NCBI GenBank assembly: GCA_030705745.1
Contig: JAUZPT010000055.1
Coordinates: 1 to 11,220, forward strand
Reading direction: 5' to 3'
Source: Bacillota bacterium
GTDB lineage: Bacteria > Bacillota > Bacilli > Bacillales > Cytobacillaceae
DNA: 11,220 nt
A program made the translations under genes and the position numbers. Under the pieces are notes generated by a model that was not told the origin of the DNA, made no database searches, and was given only the letters and a program-made list of their open reading frames with translations. Positions 1-7,756 of the stretch are shown here, piece after piece; positions within the stretch are counted from its first letter, which is position 1, and each line of letters opens with the position of its first letter.

Positions 1-1
1 A

Positions 2-784
2 TCCGGTTGCGGCAAAACGACAACAGGAAGAACCATAATTGGCCTAAATAAAGCTACTTCTGGAGAAATAATCTTTCAAGGTAAGGATCTGGCAAAACTA
101 AACCGCAGTGAATATCATGAATATCGTCGTGATATCCAAATGATTTTTCAGGATCCGTATTCTTCATTAAATCCAAGAAAGCGTGTATTGGATATCGTTG
201 CCGAGCCACTGCGTAACTTTGAAAGATTATCCGCGACAGAAGAAAGGCAAAAGGTGCAGTATTACATAGAAAAAGTCGGATTAAACCCTGAAGCGATTTA
301 TAAATATCCGCATGAGTTTTCAGGTGGACAGAGGCAACGGATTGGAATTGCCCGTGCTCTTACATTGAATCCAAAATTGATTATCGCCGATGAACCGGTG
401 TCTGCACTTGATGTTTCAGTTCAGGCGCAAGTATTAAATTTTATGCAGGATATACAAAAAGAGTTTAATTTAACATATCTATTTATTAGCCATGATTTAG
501 GGATTATTCAACATATGTGTGACCGTATAGGCATAATGTACCGAGGCCAATTTGTGGAGCAAGGTACAAGTCAAGAAATATACTCAAATCCACAGCATAT
601 CTATACGAAGAGATTAATTTCCGCTATTCCAGATATTAATCCGGAAAACAGGGAAAGACAGGCAGAACTTCGACAAGAAATAACTAAGGAATATAAACAG
701 TCATACGATAAATATTTTAATGCTGAGGGGAAAGTTTATAAGCTCAAACCAATTTCGGAAACACATTCAGTTGCGCTGCCATAG
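2..784 (+). CDS. appF: Oligopeptide ABC transporter ATP-binding protein AppF (5' end missing)
   Basis: ATPase subunit of an oligopeptide importer, acting on the cytoplasmic face of the membrane with a partner ATPase (AppD, expected to the left). The open frame runs in from the left edge; only the start and the segment before the P-loop are missing. Visible in order: the end of the Walker A motif (SGCGKTTTGR, from position 2), the Q-loop MIFQDPYSSLNP (140-175), the ABC signature SGGQRQ (from 320), Walker B LIIADEP followed by the D-loop SALD (377-412), and the H-loop histidine in SHD (491-493). The C-terminus has the extension typical of peptide-transporter ATPases, with YTKRLISAIP near 602-631. 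All catalytic elements look intact. The gene ends 18 bases before appB, so they are cotranscribed. The family call is certain. AppF rather than OppF is inferred from the neighbouring yjbA and trpS. Confidence 0.93.
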   Translation, partial: SGCGKTTTGRTIIGLNKATSGEIIFQGKDLAKLNRSEYHEYRRDIQMIFQDPYSSLNPRKRVLDIVAEPLRNFERLSATEERQKVQYYIEKVGLNPEAIYKYPHEFSGGQRQRIGIARALTLNPKLIIADEPVSALDVSVQAQVLNFMQDIQKEFNLTYLFISHDLGIIQHMCDRIGIMYRGQFVEQGTSQEIYSNPQHIYTKRLISAIPDINPENRERQAELRQEITKEYKQSYDKYFNAEGKVYKLKPISETHSVALP

Positions 785-802
785 AAAGGGGATTATATAA
801 AA

Positions 803-1771
803 ATGTTGAAATTTATATTGCGCAGATTCTTAATCATGATCCCTCAGCTAATTATTTTAAGTATCCTGATTTTTGCCCTTGCTAAAGCAATGCCAGGTGA
901 TGCATTAACAGGCCAATTGGCAAGTAGTCCTAAAATGGATGCACAAACCCTTATGGAGTTGAAACAAAAGCTGGGGCTGCTCGACCCTCCGTATGTACAA
1001 TATTTAAGATGGATGAAAGGACTCCTACATGGAGACCTAGGGATGTCAGTCATCCATCAAACACCTGTAACTCAATTATTGGCTGGAAGGATAGGAAATA
1101 CGCTTCTTTTATCCTTCGCGATCCTAATCCTTAGTTACCTCATAGCGATACCCCTAGGTATTATAGGGGGGAGATGGACTAACTCATGGGCAGATAAAAT
1201 GATTGTTGGGTACAATTATTTAACGTATGCAACTCCATTATTCATTTTTGCATTACTTATGTTATTTATTTTCGGATTTGTTCTTGGATGGTTTCCGAGC
1301 GGTGGAAGTGTTGACATTAGAGTCGAAGATGGCTCATTTGCTTACTATATGAGTAAATTAAATCACCTTATACTTCCTGCATTCTCAGGAGCTATAGTAA
1401 GTACGACAATAACGATTCAATATTTGCGAAATGAAATTATCGATACAAAGATAAAAGATTTTGTTAAAACTGCCAGAGCAAAAGGTGTGAATGAATCCAA
1501 TGTGTATACACGCCATATTTTACGAAATTCTTTTCTGCCAATTGCAGCTTTTCTAGGCTATGAAATTGTCTATTTAATTGGCGGCTCAGTCTTTTTGGAA
1601 TCCATTTATGGATATCCAGGAATTGGGCAGTTGTTTGTTGCCTCCATTTCACAGCGTGATTTTAGCGTCGTTACAGCTCTTGTTATGATATCAGGTCTGG
1701 CTACACTTATAGGTACTTTACTATCGGATATCATCTTAAGTGCTGTAGATCCGCGAATCAGAATTGAATAA
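803..1771 (+). CDS. appB: Oligopeptide ABC transporter permease AppB
   Basis: First of two integral-membrane subunits forming the peptide channel. It is 322 residues, normal for the OppB/DppB family. The N-terminus MLKFILRRFLIMIPQL is typical, with a first helix at about 10-30 followed by the PGDAL stretch common in this family. Further hydrophobic segments lie at about 99-121, 137-162, 190-206, 246-266 and 288-312. The cytoplasmic EAA-type loop that docks on the ATPase is at about 219-246 (TARAKG, then LRNSFLP). The protein ends in the family's usual VDPRIR. The ribosome binding site is AAAGGGG at 785-791, 11 bases before the ATG, a somewhat long gap. It lies 18 bases after appF and 21 before appC, inside one operon. 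Confidence 0.94.
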   Translation: MLKFILRRFLIMIPQLIILSILIFALAKAMPGDALTGQLASSPKMDAQTLMELKQKLGLLDPPYVQYLRWMKGLLHGDLGMSVIHQTPVTQLLAGRIGNTLLLSFAILILSYLIAIPLGIIGGRWTNSWADKMIVGYNYLTYATPLFIFALLMLFIFGFVLGWFPSGGSVDIRVEDGSFAYYMSKLNHLILPAFSGAIVSTTITIQYLRNEIIDTKIKDFVKTARAKGVNESNVYTRHILRNSFLPIAAFLGYEIVYLIGGSVFLESIYGYPGIGQLFVASISQRDFSVVTALVMISGLATLIGTLLSDIILSAVDPRIRIE

Positions 1772-1792
1772 CAAGAGGAGAGGAGGACAATC

Positions 1793-2701
1793 ATGAAAGT
1801 TGAACTTGCAAAACCGAATCCACCAAAAGTGAAGAGTGCTAAAAGCTCCGGCCCATTTTCAATTATGTGGCGGGAAATCGTTAAAGATAAACTTGCGTTA
1901 GGATCCCTAATCCTTTTGGGACTTATATTAATCATTGTTTACGGAGCATCCCTCTTGTTGGATCAAGAGAAAATCGTAACGGTAGATTTATTGTCAATTT
2001 ATGATCCTCCATCTGCTGCCCATTTACTTGGCACGGATTACGGGGGAAGAGACATTCTGGGACAATTGATTATCGGTGCCAAGAATTCATTTACAATTGG
2101 TTTTTTTATTACAATAATAGCCGGCTGTATCGGTCTTTCAGTAGGCTTATGTGCAGGTTACTTTGGGGGAAAGGTTGATAATATCATCATGCGTATTATC
2201 GATTTCGTATTAATTCTTCCAACATTAATGTTAATTATCGTATTTGTTTCCATCGCACCAACATACAATGTCTACTCTTTTATAATGATCATGAGTGCAT
2301 TCCTATGGACAGGCAAAGCCAGGTTAATTAGATCAAAAACTCTTGCCGAAAGAGAGCTTGATTATGTAAATGCATCTAAAACGATGGGTACACCTGACTG
2401 GAAAATTATCTTCAGAGAAGTGCTGCCCAATTTAAGTTCTATAATCATTGTTAATTTAACGCTAAACCTTGCAGGAAACATTGGAATAGAGTCAGGTTTA
2501 ACGTTCCTGGGATTTGGTTTGCCTGAAAGTACTCCAAGTCTAGGGACTCTCGTTAGTTACGCATCCAATCCGGATGTTCTTCAAAATAAGTGGTGGATCT
2601 GGTTACCCGCCTCAGTACTTATTTTAGTATTGATGCTGTGTATAAATTTTATCGGGCAAGCATTAACACGCGCGGCCGATGCAAGACAAAGGTTAGGGTA
2701 A
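1793..2701 (+). CDS. appC: Oligopeptide ABC transporter permease AppC
   Basis: Second channel subunit, pairing with AppB. It is 302 residues, usual for the OppC/DppC family. After a hydrophilic, lysine-rich N-terminal tail (1-25), the first helix is at about 36-56. The conserved HLLGTDYGGRDILGQLI motif of this family is at 77-93. Further helices are at about 100-122, 136-154, 160-175, 215-232 and 268-290. The EAA loop is at about 189-212 (YVNASKTMG, then LPN), followed by the conserved LTFLGFGLP. The C-terminus ADARQRLG is also typical. Its ribosome binding site (GAGGAGAGGAGG, about 1777-1788) is one of the strongest in the window. Unlike the OppC near the right edge, it has a short external loop between helix 1 and the GTDYGGRD motif. 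The stop is followed by a structured 112-base gap before appA. Confidence 0.94.
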   Translation: MKVELAKPNPPKVKSAKSSGPFSIMWREIVKDKLALGSLILLGLILIIVYGASLLLDQEKIVTVDLLSIYDPPSAAHLLGTDYGGRDILGQLIIGAKNSFTIGFFITIIAGCIGLSVGLCAGYFGGKVDNIIMRIIDFVLILPTLMLIIVFVSIAPTYNVYSFIMIMSAFLWTGKARLIRSKTLAERELDYVNASKTMGTPDWKIIFREVLPNLSSIIIVNLTLNLAGNIGIESGLTFLGFGLPESTPSLGTLVSYASNPDVLQNKWWIWLPASVLILVLMLCINFIGQALTRAADARQRLG

Positions 2702-2704
2702 AGT

Positions 2705-2788
2705 AACTCGCCAATTGGAGAGCCTTTAGCCAAAGACAGTGGCGTAGTTGAAATTATGCGTTCAGAATAATAGGAAATGAATTCTGAA
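2705..2788 (+). other. Two consecutive RNA hairpins in the appC-appA gap
   Basis: The gap between appC and appA can fold twice. The first stem pairs AACTCGCCA (2705-2713) with TGGCG plus AGTT (2740-2749) around a single bulged T at 2745. The second is an exact 8-base inverted repeat, TTCAGAAT (2761-2768) and ATTCTGAA (2781-2788), with 12 bases between. Neither is followed by a run of T, so they do not look like terminators. I see no convincing promoter in the gap: TTGAAA at 2748-2753 has no -10 at proper spacing. Structures of this kind often stabilise the message of a binding-protein gene or serve as processing sites; that role here is inference. Confidence 0.45.
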
Positions 2789-2813
2789 TAGCTAAAAAAG
2801 GGGGAAAAGCAGG

Positions 2814-4595
2814 ATGAAGAAGAAGAGTATATTAAAGTATGCAACTCCTTTAGTCGCACTTGGACTGCTGTTATCAGCATGCAGCAGTTCAACAGGAGGA
2901 AATTCGTCACCTTCAAACAGCAAGAAAGTTGAAGATACAAGCAAGTTTGCATTTAAGGTGAAGAATACGAAGGCAGCAATCGATACTGGCAGCCTTAACT
3001 ATGCATTAGTTTCGGATACTCCATTCGAGGGCACTTTGAACTACGCGTACTATACAGGAGAACCAGATGCGGAAGTTCTTCAATTCTTTGATGAGCCCCT
3101 ATTCTCAACGGATGGTGACTACCGATTCACAAATGACGGTGCGGCATCGTACGAAATGTCTAATAACAACAAGACTATTACTGTAAAAATAAAGGACAAT
3201 GTTAATTGGACAGATGGTCAGCCGGTTAAAGCTGAGGACTATGAATACTCATTCCTCGTAATTGGCAACAAAGATTATACAGGTGTCCGCTACGGTGATG
3301 CAATTATCCAAAGCATCGTAGGCATGAAGGAATACCATGAAGGTAAAGCAAAGAACATTTCTGGTATCAAAATCCTGAATGACAAAACACTTTCAATCAC
3401 TTTTACACAAGCAAACCCTTCATTATTGACTGGTTTATGGGCATATGCAATGCCTAAGCATTACTTAGGAAATATTCCGATTAAAGATCTAGCGAAAAAT
3501 GACAAAATTCACAAAACTCCAATTGGTTTTGGAGCATTCAAGATTAAAAAGATTGTTCCAGGAGAATCAGTGGAATTCGTACGTAACGATGATTATTATC
3601 ATGGGAAGCCTAAATTACAATCTATAGTCTTAAAAGTTGTCAACCCTAAAGTTATTTTGCAGTCATTGAAAAAAGGCGATGTTGATATCGCAACATTCCC
3701 TACAGACCAATACCCATCAGCAAAGAATTCGAAAAATTTCCAATTTGTGGGTAAAAATGAGTTAGCATACAGCTATATAGGTTTCAAGTTAGGACATTGG
3801 GATGCAAAGAAAAATGTGAACGTAATGGATAATCCAAAGTTCCAGGATGTACGTTTACGCCAGGCTATGGCTTATGCGTTGGATGAAAAATCTGTTGGAG
3901 ACAAAATTTATAATGGCTTACGTTTCCCAGCTACTTCACTTATTCCGCCTGCATTCGCTACTTATTCAAGCAAGAATGCTGATTCAATTGGTTTCGATCC
4001 AAAAAAAGCAAAAAAATTATTGGATGAAGCCGGCTACAAAGATGTAGATAAAGATGGACTTCGAGAAGATCCTAGTGGCAAGAAGTTCCACATTAATTAT
4101 TTGGCAATGAGCGGTGGAGATATTGCTGAACCACTTGCAAAATTCTATATTCAAAGCTGGAGAAAAGTTGGATTGGATGTTTCACTTGTTGATGGACGCT
4201 TAGCAGAATTCAACTCCTTCTATAAAATGGTAGAAGATGACGATCCAAAAGTTGACGTTTATGCCGGTGCATGGGGTACTGGTACTGACGTAGATCCATA
4301 TGGCTTATACGGAAGAGACGTACCATACAACTATTCTCACTTTGTAAGCGACAAGAACGATCAGTTGTTAAAGGACGGCCATTCAGAAAAAGCGTTTGAC
4401 CCGGCCTTCCGTAAGAAAACTTACGACGAGTGGCAAAAATATATGAATGATCAAATGCCTATCATTCCAACGTTATTCCGTTATGAAATCACTGCTGTAA
4501 ACAATCGTGTTACAAATTACACAGTAGATCCTAAAGATTCAAGTTTTATTTGGTCTACAGTCGGCGTTTCAAGCGACACTCCAGCTACAGAATAA
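2814..4595 (+). CDS. appA: Oligopeptide-binding lipoprotein AppA
   Basis: Extracellular substrate-binding protein (SBP family 5) that captures peptides and delivers them to AppBC. The signal peptide has a basic start (MKKKSILK), a hydrophobic core and the lipobox LSAC at residues 20-23. Cys23 would be lipidated and hold the mature protein on the outer face of the membrane. At 593 residues it is on the long side for the family. The family's early segment is present (YYTGEPDAEVLQFFDEPLFSTDGD, then VNWTDGQPVKAEDYEYSF). Residues 410-418 (DVDKDGLRE) resemble a calcium-binding DxDxDG loop, a pattern also seen in relatives. The start ATG is set by AAGGGGG at 2798-2804. It is last in its operon, after the permeases, whereas in B. 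subtilis appA precedes appB. A terminator follows 10 bases downstream. Substrate range cannot be read from the sequence. Confidence 0.9.
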   Translation: MKKKSILKYATPLVALGLLLSACSSSTGGNSSPSNSKKVEDTSKFAFKVKNTKAAIDTGSLNYALVSDTPFEGTLNYAYYTGEPDAEVLQFFDEPLFSTDGDYRFTNDGAASYEMSNNNKTITVKIKDNVNWTDGQPVKAEDYEYSFLVIGNKDYTGVRYGDAIIQSIVGMKEYHEGKAKNISGIKILNDKTLSITFTQANPSLLTGLWAYAMPKHYLGNIPIKDLAKNDKIHKTPIGFGAFKIKKIVPGESVEFVRNDDYYHGKPKLQSIVLKVVNPKVILQSLKKGDVDIATFPTDQYPSAKNSKNFQFVGKNELAYSYIGFKLGHWDAKKNVNVMDNPKFQDVRLRQAMAYALDEKSVGDKIYNGLRFPATSLIPPAFATYSSKNADSIGFDPKKAKKLLDEAGYKDVDKDGLREDPSGKKFHINYLAMSGGDIAEPLAKFYIQSWRKVGLDVSLVDGRLAEFNSFYKMVEDDDPKVDVYAGAWGTGTDVDPYGLYGRDVPYNYSHFVSDKNDQLLKDGHSEKAFDPAFRKKTYDEWQKYMNDQMPIIPTLFRYEITAVNNRVTNYTVDPKDSSFIWSTVGVSSDTPATE

Positions 4596-4605
4596 TTTTT
4601 TATGG

Positions 4606-4634
4606 GAGATGGTCCATATGGATCATCTCTTTTT
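4606..4634 (+). terminator. Rho-independent terminator of the app operon
   Basis: A 10-bp stem pairs GAGATGGTCC (4606-4615) with GGATCATCTC (4620-4629), including one G-U pair. The loop is ATAT and a run of five T (4630-4634) follows. It sits just after the appA stop and should end the app transcript. Confidence 0.88.
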
Positions 4635-4717
4635 GTTCTGATTTTTTAATCTAAACATATACATAGAAAAAAATAGGACAGGTTTAAGAATGGTCATAAA
4701 AATGAGGTGCAGTCGCC

Positions 4718-4936
4718 ATGGTGTTTAGGATATTTTTTTGGCTGATTGGGTTTGGCATGGCGGTATCAGGCGGTATAAGCATGATTGCGTTTTTGAACAT
4801 CATGACAGCAGGATATTCTTTTGCAGAATATATTAAATTCATAGTTGATAAACCGATTAGTTATTTGCTCCCAATTGGGGTAGCCATACTTTCGTGCAGT
4901 ATTTTTTATCCTGAAAAAAAAACGGATTATGTTTAA
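4718..4936 (+). CDS. Small two-helix membrane protein, unknown function
   Basis: A 72-residue protein I cannot assign to a named family. It is supported by a proper ribosome binding site (GAGGTG at 4704-4709, 8 bases before the ATG) and by an amino-acid pattern that makes sense: helix 1 at about 4-30 (FRIFFWLIGFGMAVSGGISMIAFLNIM), a short polar link (YSFAEYIKFIVDKP), helix 2 at about 48-63, and a charged tail PEKKTDYV. Both ends would probably face the same side of the membrane. It begins after the app terminator and ends 84 bases before yjbA with no terminator between, so the two may share a transcript. A weak -10-like TATACA at 4658-4663 has no good -35. Expression is inferred, not shown. 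Confidence 0.72.
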   Translation: MVFRIFFWLIGFGMAVSGGISMIAFLNIMTAGYSFAEYIKFIVDKPISYLLPIGVAILSCSIFYPEKKTDYV

Positions 4937-5020
4937 GCTAAAAAAAGAAAAAAGGAATAAATTAACTTCCACCTGCCCATACTGAGTGATAAATAGTTTC
5001 GTGAAGTGAGGGGTAAAGCT

Positions 5021-5767
5021 ATGTTGTATCTTCATGATGTCTGGGTGAACTGGTTTGAAGGCGAAGAAAACGGCTACAATATTTGCCACTTTCATGAATG
5101 GCGCAAAGACGATGGTATAGAACTGCTTGATCAAGTTCCACTTCTCAAGATTGAATCCATTTTGTTTAATTACATTGAAAATGACCTAGCTGAAATGCCT
5201 CAACCATTGTTGGATGAAATTTTTCAAAAAGCTTTTTTGCGAAAAAATCATGAACGGGTTCAGTTGGATTATTGTTTTGTCGTAACCGATGGTACAGGCA
5301 TATTAGCAGTTGATACGATTGGATATAACGTGCCGATACGAAAAAGTCGACTCATTCCTCGTCAGGAGCAGCTGGTTTATGAAATGATAGAAAACCAAGA
5401 CACCAAAACCTATAAGTTCCACCCGGAATTTGACGCTAAGGGCTTTCATATACTGTCACCGGAGCCGCTGTTAATGGCGGGACTGACCAGAAAGGAAAGA
5501 CAGCTCAAACAATTATTGTTTATGGCATTGGACCAACTGCAATCCTCCGACAATGAAGCGGAAGTCAGGTATTGGTTTACTGAGTGGTGCCCGGAACGAT
5601 ATCCAGACATTCAGGAAATGAGTTTTAGGAATGCGTGGGAGCGATTGTTTGAGGAAACAAAGCATGGGTGGTCAAAGAAACATGAACAATTTTGCGAAAA
5701 TATAATAAAGGGCCAGCCATTTTTTGAAAAGCTTTGGGAAATGGAGCAAGGCCCGAGAGTAAACTAA
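5021..5767 (+). CDS. yjbA: YjbA, UPF0736 family protein of unknown function
   Basis: A soluble 248-residue protein recognised by its N-terminus [20 protein letters not shown] and by its place beside trpS, as in B. subtilis. No signal peptide or membrane segment is visible; it is rich in acidic and aromatic residues (for example [16 protein letters not shown]). Its biochemical role is unknown to me. The ATG at 5021 is chosen because GAGGGG (5008-5013) stands 7 bases upstream. The frame also opens at a GTG at 5006, but that start would place the ribosome binding site inside the gene and add a non-conserved MRGKA. The stop codon is inside the first arm of a terminator hairpin. It faces trpS tail to tail. 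Confidence 0.9.
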   Translation: MLYLHDVWVNWFEGEENGYNICHFHEWRKDDGIELLDQVPLLKIESILFNYIENDLAEMPQPLLDEIFQKAFLRKNHERVQLDYCFVVTDGTGILAVDTIGYNVPIRKSRLIPRQEQLVYEMIENQDTKTYKFHPEFDAKGFHILSPEPLLMAGLTRKERQLKQLLFMALDQLQSSDNEAEVRYWFTEWCPERYPDIQEMSFRNAWERLFEETKHGWSKKHEQFCENIIKGQPFFEKLWEMEQGPRVN

Positions 5768-5803
5768 GAGCGTGCACCCATGAAACTTGGGTGCACGCTC
5801 TTT
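5766..5803 (+). terminator. Strong terminator of yjbA, possibly bidirectional
   Basis: A perfect 15-bp stem pairs 5766-5780 with 5788-5802 around a 7-base loop, and includes GAGCGTGCACCCA. It is very stable, although the T run after it is short (TTT, AA, TTTT). The first arm begins within the yjbA stop codon. As no better terminator follows trpS on the minus strand, this stem, where the minus-strand RNA would continue UUAGUUU, may also stop trpS transcripts. That second role is inference. Confidence 0.85.
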
Positions 5804-5854
5804 AATTTTAGCATTGCTAATCAGTATTGATGATAACACGTTGTTTGGCTCTTT

Positions 5855-5878
5855 CGTGTGAAACACTCGTTTCATACG
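5855..5878 (+). other. Hairpin in the yjbA-trpS convergent gap
   Basis: CGTGTGAAAC (5855-5864) pairs with GTTTCATACG (5869-5878) over a 4-base loop. In plus-strand RNA all ten positions pair (one as G-U), and CTTTTC follows; in minus-strand RNA the same position is an A-C mismatch. It therefore favours the plus strand and may be a backup terminator for read-through from yjbA. The rest of the gap, 5803-5906, shows nothing else I can support. Confidence 0.35.
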
Positions 5879-5906
5879 CTTTTCAGCTCTAAATTTCAAT
5901 AAAATA

Positions 5907-6905
<999 letters not shown>

Positions 6906-6930
6906 TTAAAAATAAGCTAAAAATTTACGC

Positions 6931-6971
6931 AAAAAGACCATTCATCCCTATAAACATAGGGACGAATGGTC
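6931..6971 (-). terminator. Regulated terminator of the trpS T-box
   Basis: A 16-bp stem pairs GACCATTCGTCCCTAT (6971-6956) with ATAGGGATGAATGGTC (6951-6936) on the minus strand, with one G-U pair and a GTTT loop. Five T follow (6935-6931). It is mutually exclusive with the antiterminator formed by the T-box sequence just upstream, so it halts trpS transcription when tRNA-Trp is charged. Confidence 0.94.
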
Positions 6972-7192
6972 CGCGGTGCCACCCTAATTACTCTAAAAAA
7001 AGAGTCTCTTTACCCCGAAATTTCGGGAGCCATTTTAACGCAAGGCATACGCCGGAACATACATGTTTGATTCAAACAGTTCCTTTCCGGTGCTCCAAAG
7101 TCCATTCCGTATTGATTCGTGTTTGTTCCCACCAGCCACAAACTCTCTTAAACGAATGTAAATACGTACTATTCTTTATCGTCGCTTTTTTA
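6931..7192 (-). ncRNA. T-box riboswitch leader of trpS (tRNA-Trp responsive)
   Basis: The trpS leader is a T-box element that senses uncharged tRNA-Trp. Read on the minus strand, it has a Stem I region with the specifier segment GGAATGGACTTTGGAGC; the specifier codon is TGG (7104-7102), matching tryptophan. The conserved T-box AGGGTGGCACCGCG lies at 6985-6972, with the TGGC bulge that pairs with the free CCA end of tRNA. An intrinsic terminator follows, and its GTCCCT can instead pair with AGGG of the T-box to make the antiterminator. A third hairpin, CTCCCGAAATTTCGGGG, lies between (7031-7014). The upstream limit is set by the predicted transcription start and is approximate. Confidence 0.95.
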
Positions 7193-7198
7193 TTAGAT

Positions 7199-7227
7199 AT
7201 TATAATGGATAGTTCTAATGAATTCAA
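7199..7227 (-). promoter_or_regulatory. SigA-type promoter of trpS
   Basis: On the minus strand, TTGAAT (7227-7222) and TATAAT (7204-7199) are separated by exactly 17 bases. The expected start is about 7192, just upstream of T-box Stem I. The -35 lies 5 bases beyond the stop codon of the upstream minus-strand gene. Confidence 0.85.
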
Positions 7228-7232
7228 GGGAT

Positions 7233-7595
7233 CTAAACATAGTAAATACATAAAGAAATAAACATAAAAAAACCGATGATTAATCCATGCACTAGCAAAG
7301 GCTTTTGATCAATCGCAACAAGCTCTGATAATGGAGTGATTTCCGTCAATTTTTGTTTCTCCTGACCATGTGTTCTTGAAAAAGTTACACGAAAGGAAGC
7401 GGAAATCGCATCATAAAAACCACTATGGATGGTGTAAATTAATAATGAAGTTAATAGTAGGATTGCCGATAGAAAAAAAGAAATATTAATATAACTTAAT
7501 AACGTCACCCGATGATAAAAAACGAGGGCGATGGACAGGATAAGTACTTGTGAGGCACAAGCCATCAGGATTCCATTTTTGAGCCTTTTGTTCAA
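7233..7595 (-). CDS. Small integral membrane protein, probably DUF3899
   Basis: A 120-residue protein with three hydrophobic segments: about 9-26, 33-55 and 100-119. The cytoplasmic-looking loop between the second and third has GFYDAISASFRVTFSR, a pattern I associate with DUF3899 proteins of Bacillales; this family call is from memory and moderate. Function is unknown. It starts with TTG (7595-7593), preceded by AGGGGG (7608-7603) at 7 bases. The spacer plus the first two start-codon bases form an unbroken run of nine T. It has its own extended -10 promoter at 7630-7638. No terminator is visible between its stop and the trpS promoter, so its transcript probably runs into the T-box leader. Confidence 0.8.
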   Translation of the reverse strand: MNKRLKNGILMACASQVLILSIALVFYHRVTLLSYINISFFLSAILLLTSLLIYTIHSGFYDAISASFRVTFSRTHGQEKQKLTEITPLSELVAIDQKPLLVHGLIIGFFMFISLCIYYV

Positions 7596-7629
7596 AAAAA
7601 AACCCCCTAAAATATAGTATCAAGGATTT

Positions 7630-7638
7630 ATTATACCA
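7630..7638 (-). promoter_or_regulatory. Extended -10 promoter of the DUF3899-like gene
   Basis: On the minus strand, TGGTATAAT (7638-7630) is a consensus -10 with the TGn extension. The -35 region (7658-7653, AATTTA) is poor, which is usual for extended -10 promoters. The expected start near 7623 leaves about 28 bases of leader before the TTG start. Confidence 0.7.
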
Positions 7639-7668
7639 TAATGAATTCTAAATAAATTAAAAAAAATG

Positions 7669-7692
7669 TTGCGAAAATGTAAATTTTCGCAA
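7669..7692. promoter_or_regulatory. Perfect palindrome between divergent promoters, candidate operator
   Basis: TTGCGAAAAT (7669-7678) and ATTTTCGCAA (7683-7692) are exact inverted repeats around GTAA. The site lies just upstream of both divergent promoters (-10 elements at 7630-7635 on minus and 7723-7728 on plus), the usual place for a shared regulator. No match to a named operator was recognised. Confidence 0.5.
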
Positions 7693-7698
7693 TAAAAT

Positions 7699-7708
7699 AA
7701 TGTACATT
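7699..7708. promoter_or_regulatory. AATGTACATT palindrome over the oppA -35
   Basis: A perfect 10-base palindrome overlaps the predicted oppA -35. Its centre is 23 bases from that of the larger palindrome at 7669-7692. In such A/T-rich DNA a 10-base palindrome can arise by chance. Confidence 0.3.
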
Positions 7709-7728
7709 TTATTTTATTTATGTATAAT
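7701..7728 (+). promoter_or_regulatory. Promoter of oppA
   Basis: A consensus TATAAT at 7723-7728 is paired with a weak TGTACA at 7701-7706, spaced by 16 bases. The expected start near 7735 gives a 5' leader of about 42 bases. The weak -35 suggests dependence on, or control by, a regulator. Confidence 0.7.
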
Positions 7729-7741
7729 AAAGAATGAATCA

Positions 7742-7756
7742 AGTATTCAGAAAAAT
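7742..7756 (+). promoter_or_regulatory. CodY-like box in the oppA leader
   Basis: The 15 bases AGTATTCAGAAAAAT match the CodY consensus AATTTTCWGAAAATT with three mismatches. The site is just downstream of the predicted start, where bound CodY would block transcription. CodY is known to control peptide transport in low-G+C Gram-positives. The match is suggestive only, given the A/T-rich setting. Confidence 0.4.

Noticed and set aside
844..1053. Minus-strand open frame of 69 codons inside appB
   Set aside because: It lies wholly opposite a well-supported permease gene, and its product resembles no protein I know.
1464..1935. Two overlapping minus-strand open frames across the appB-appC junction
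   Set aside because: Both are opposite intact permease genes with strong family motifs and have no ribosome binding site context of note.
2757..2792. Possible CodY boxes at the TTCAGAAT/ATTCTGAA repeat before appA
   Set aside because: Aligned to the CodY consensus, the two halves have about six and seven mismatches; an RNA hairpin explains the repeat better.
2581..2952. Minus-strand frame of 123 codons spanning the appC-appA gap
   Set aside because: It crosses the appC end, the hairpins and the appA signal peptide; its hydrophobic look is the mirror of those genes.
3847..4047. Second plus-strand frame within appA
   Set aside because: It is an alternate frame inside an uninterrupted binding-protein gene. 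It does not indicate a frameshift, as the appA frame runs through.
4766..5134. Minus-strand frame of 122 codons opposite the small membrane gene and the start of yjbA
   Set aside because: The plus-strand genes have ribosome binding sites and a recognised family (YjbA); this frame does not.
5672..5899. Minus-strand frame of 75 codons after trpS
   Set aside because: It reads through the terminator hairpin and into yjbA; the product is low-complexity and basic and has no support.
7067..7261. Plus-strand frame of 64 codons in the trpS leader
   Set aside because: The region is explained by the T-box RNA and trpS promoter on the other strand.
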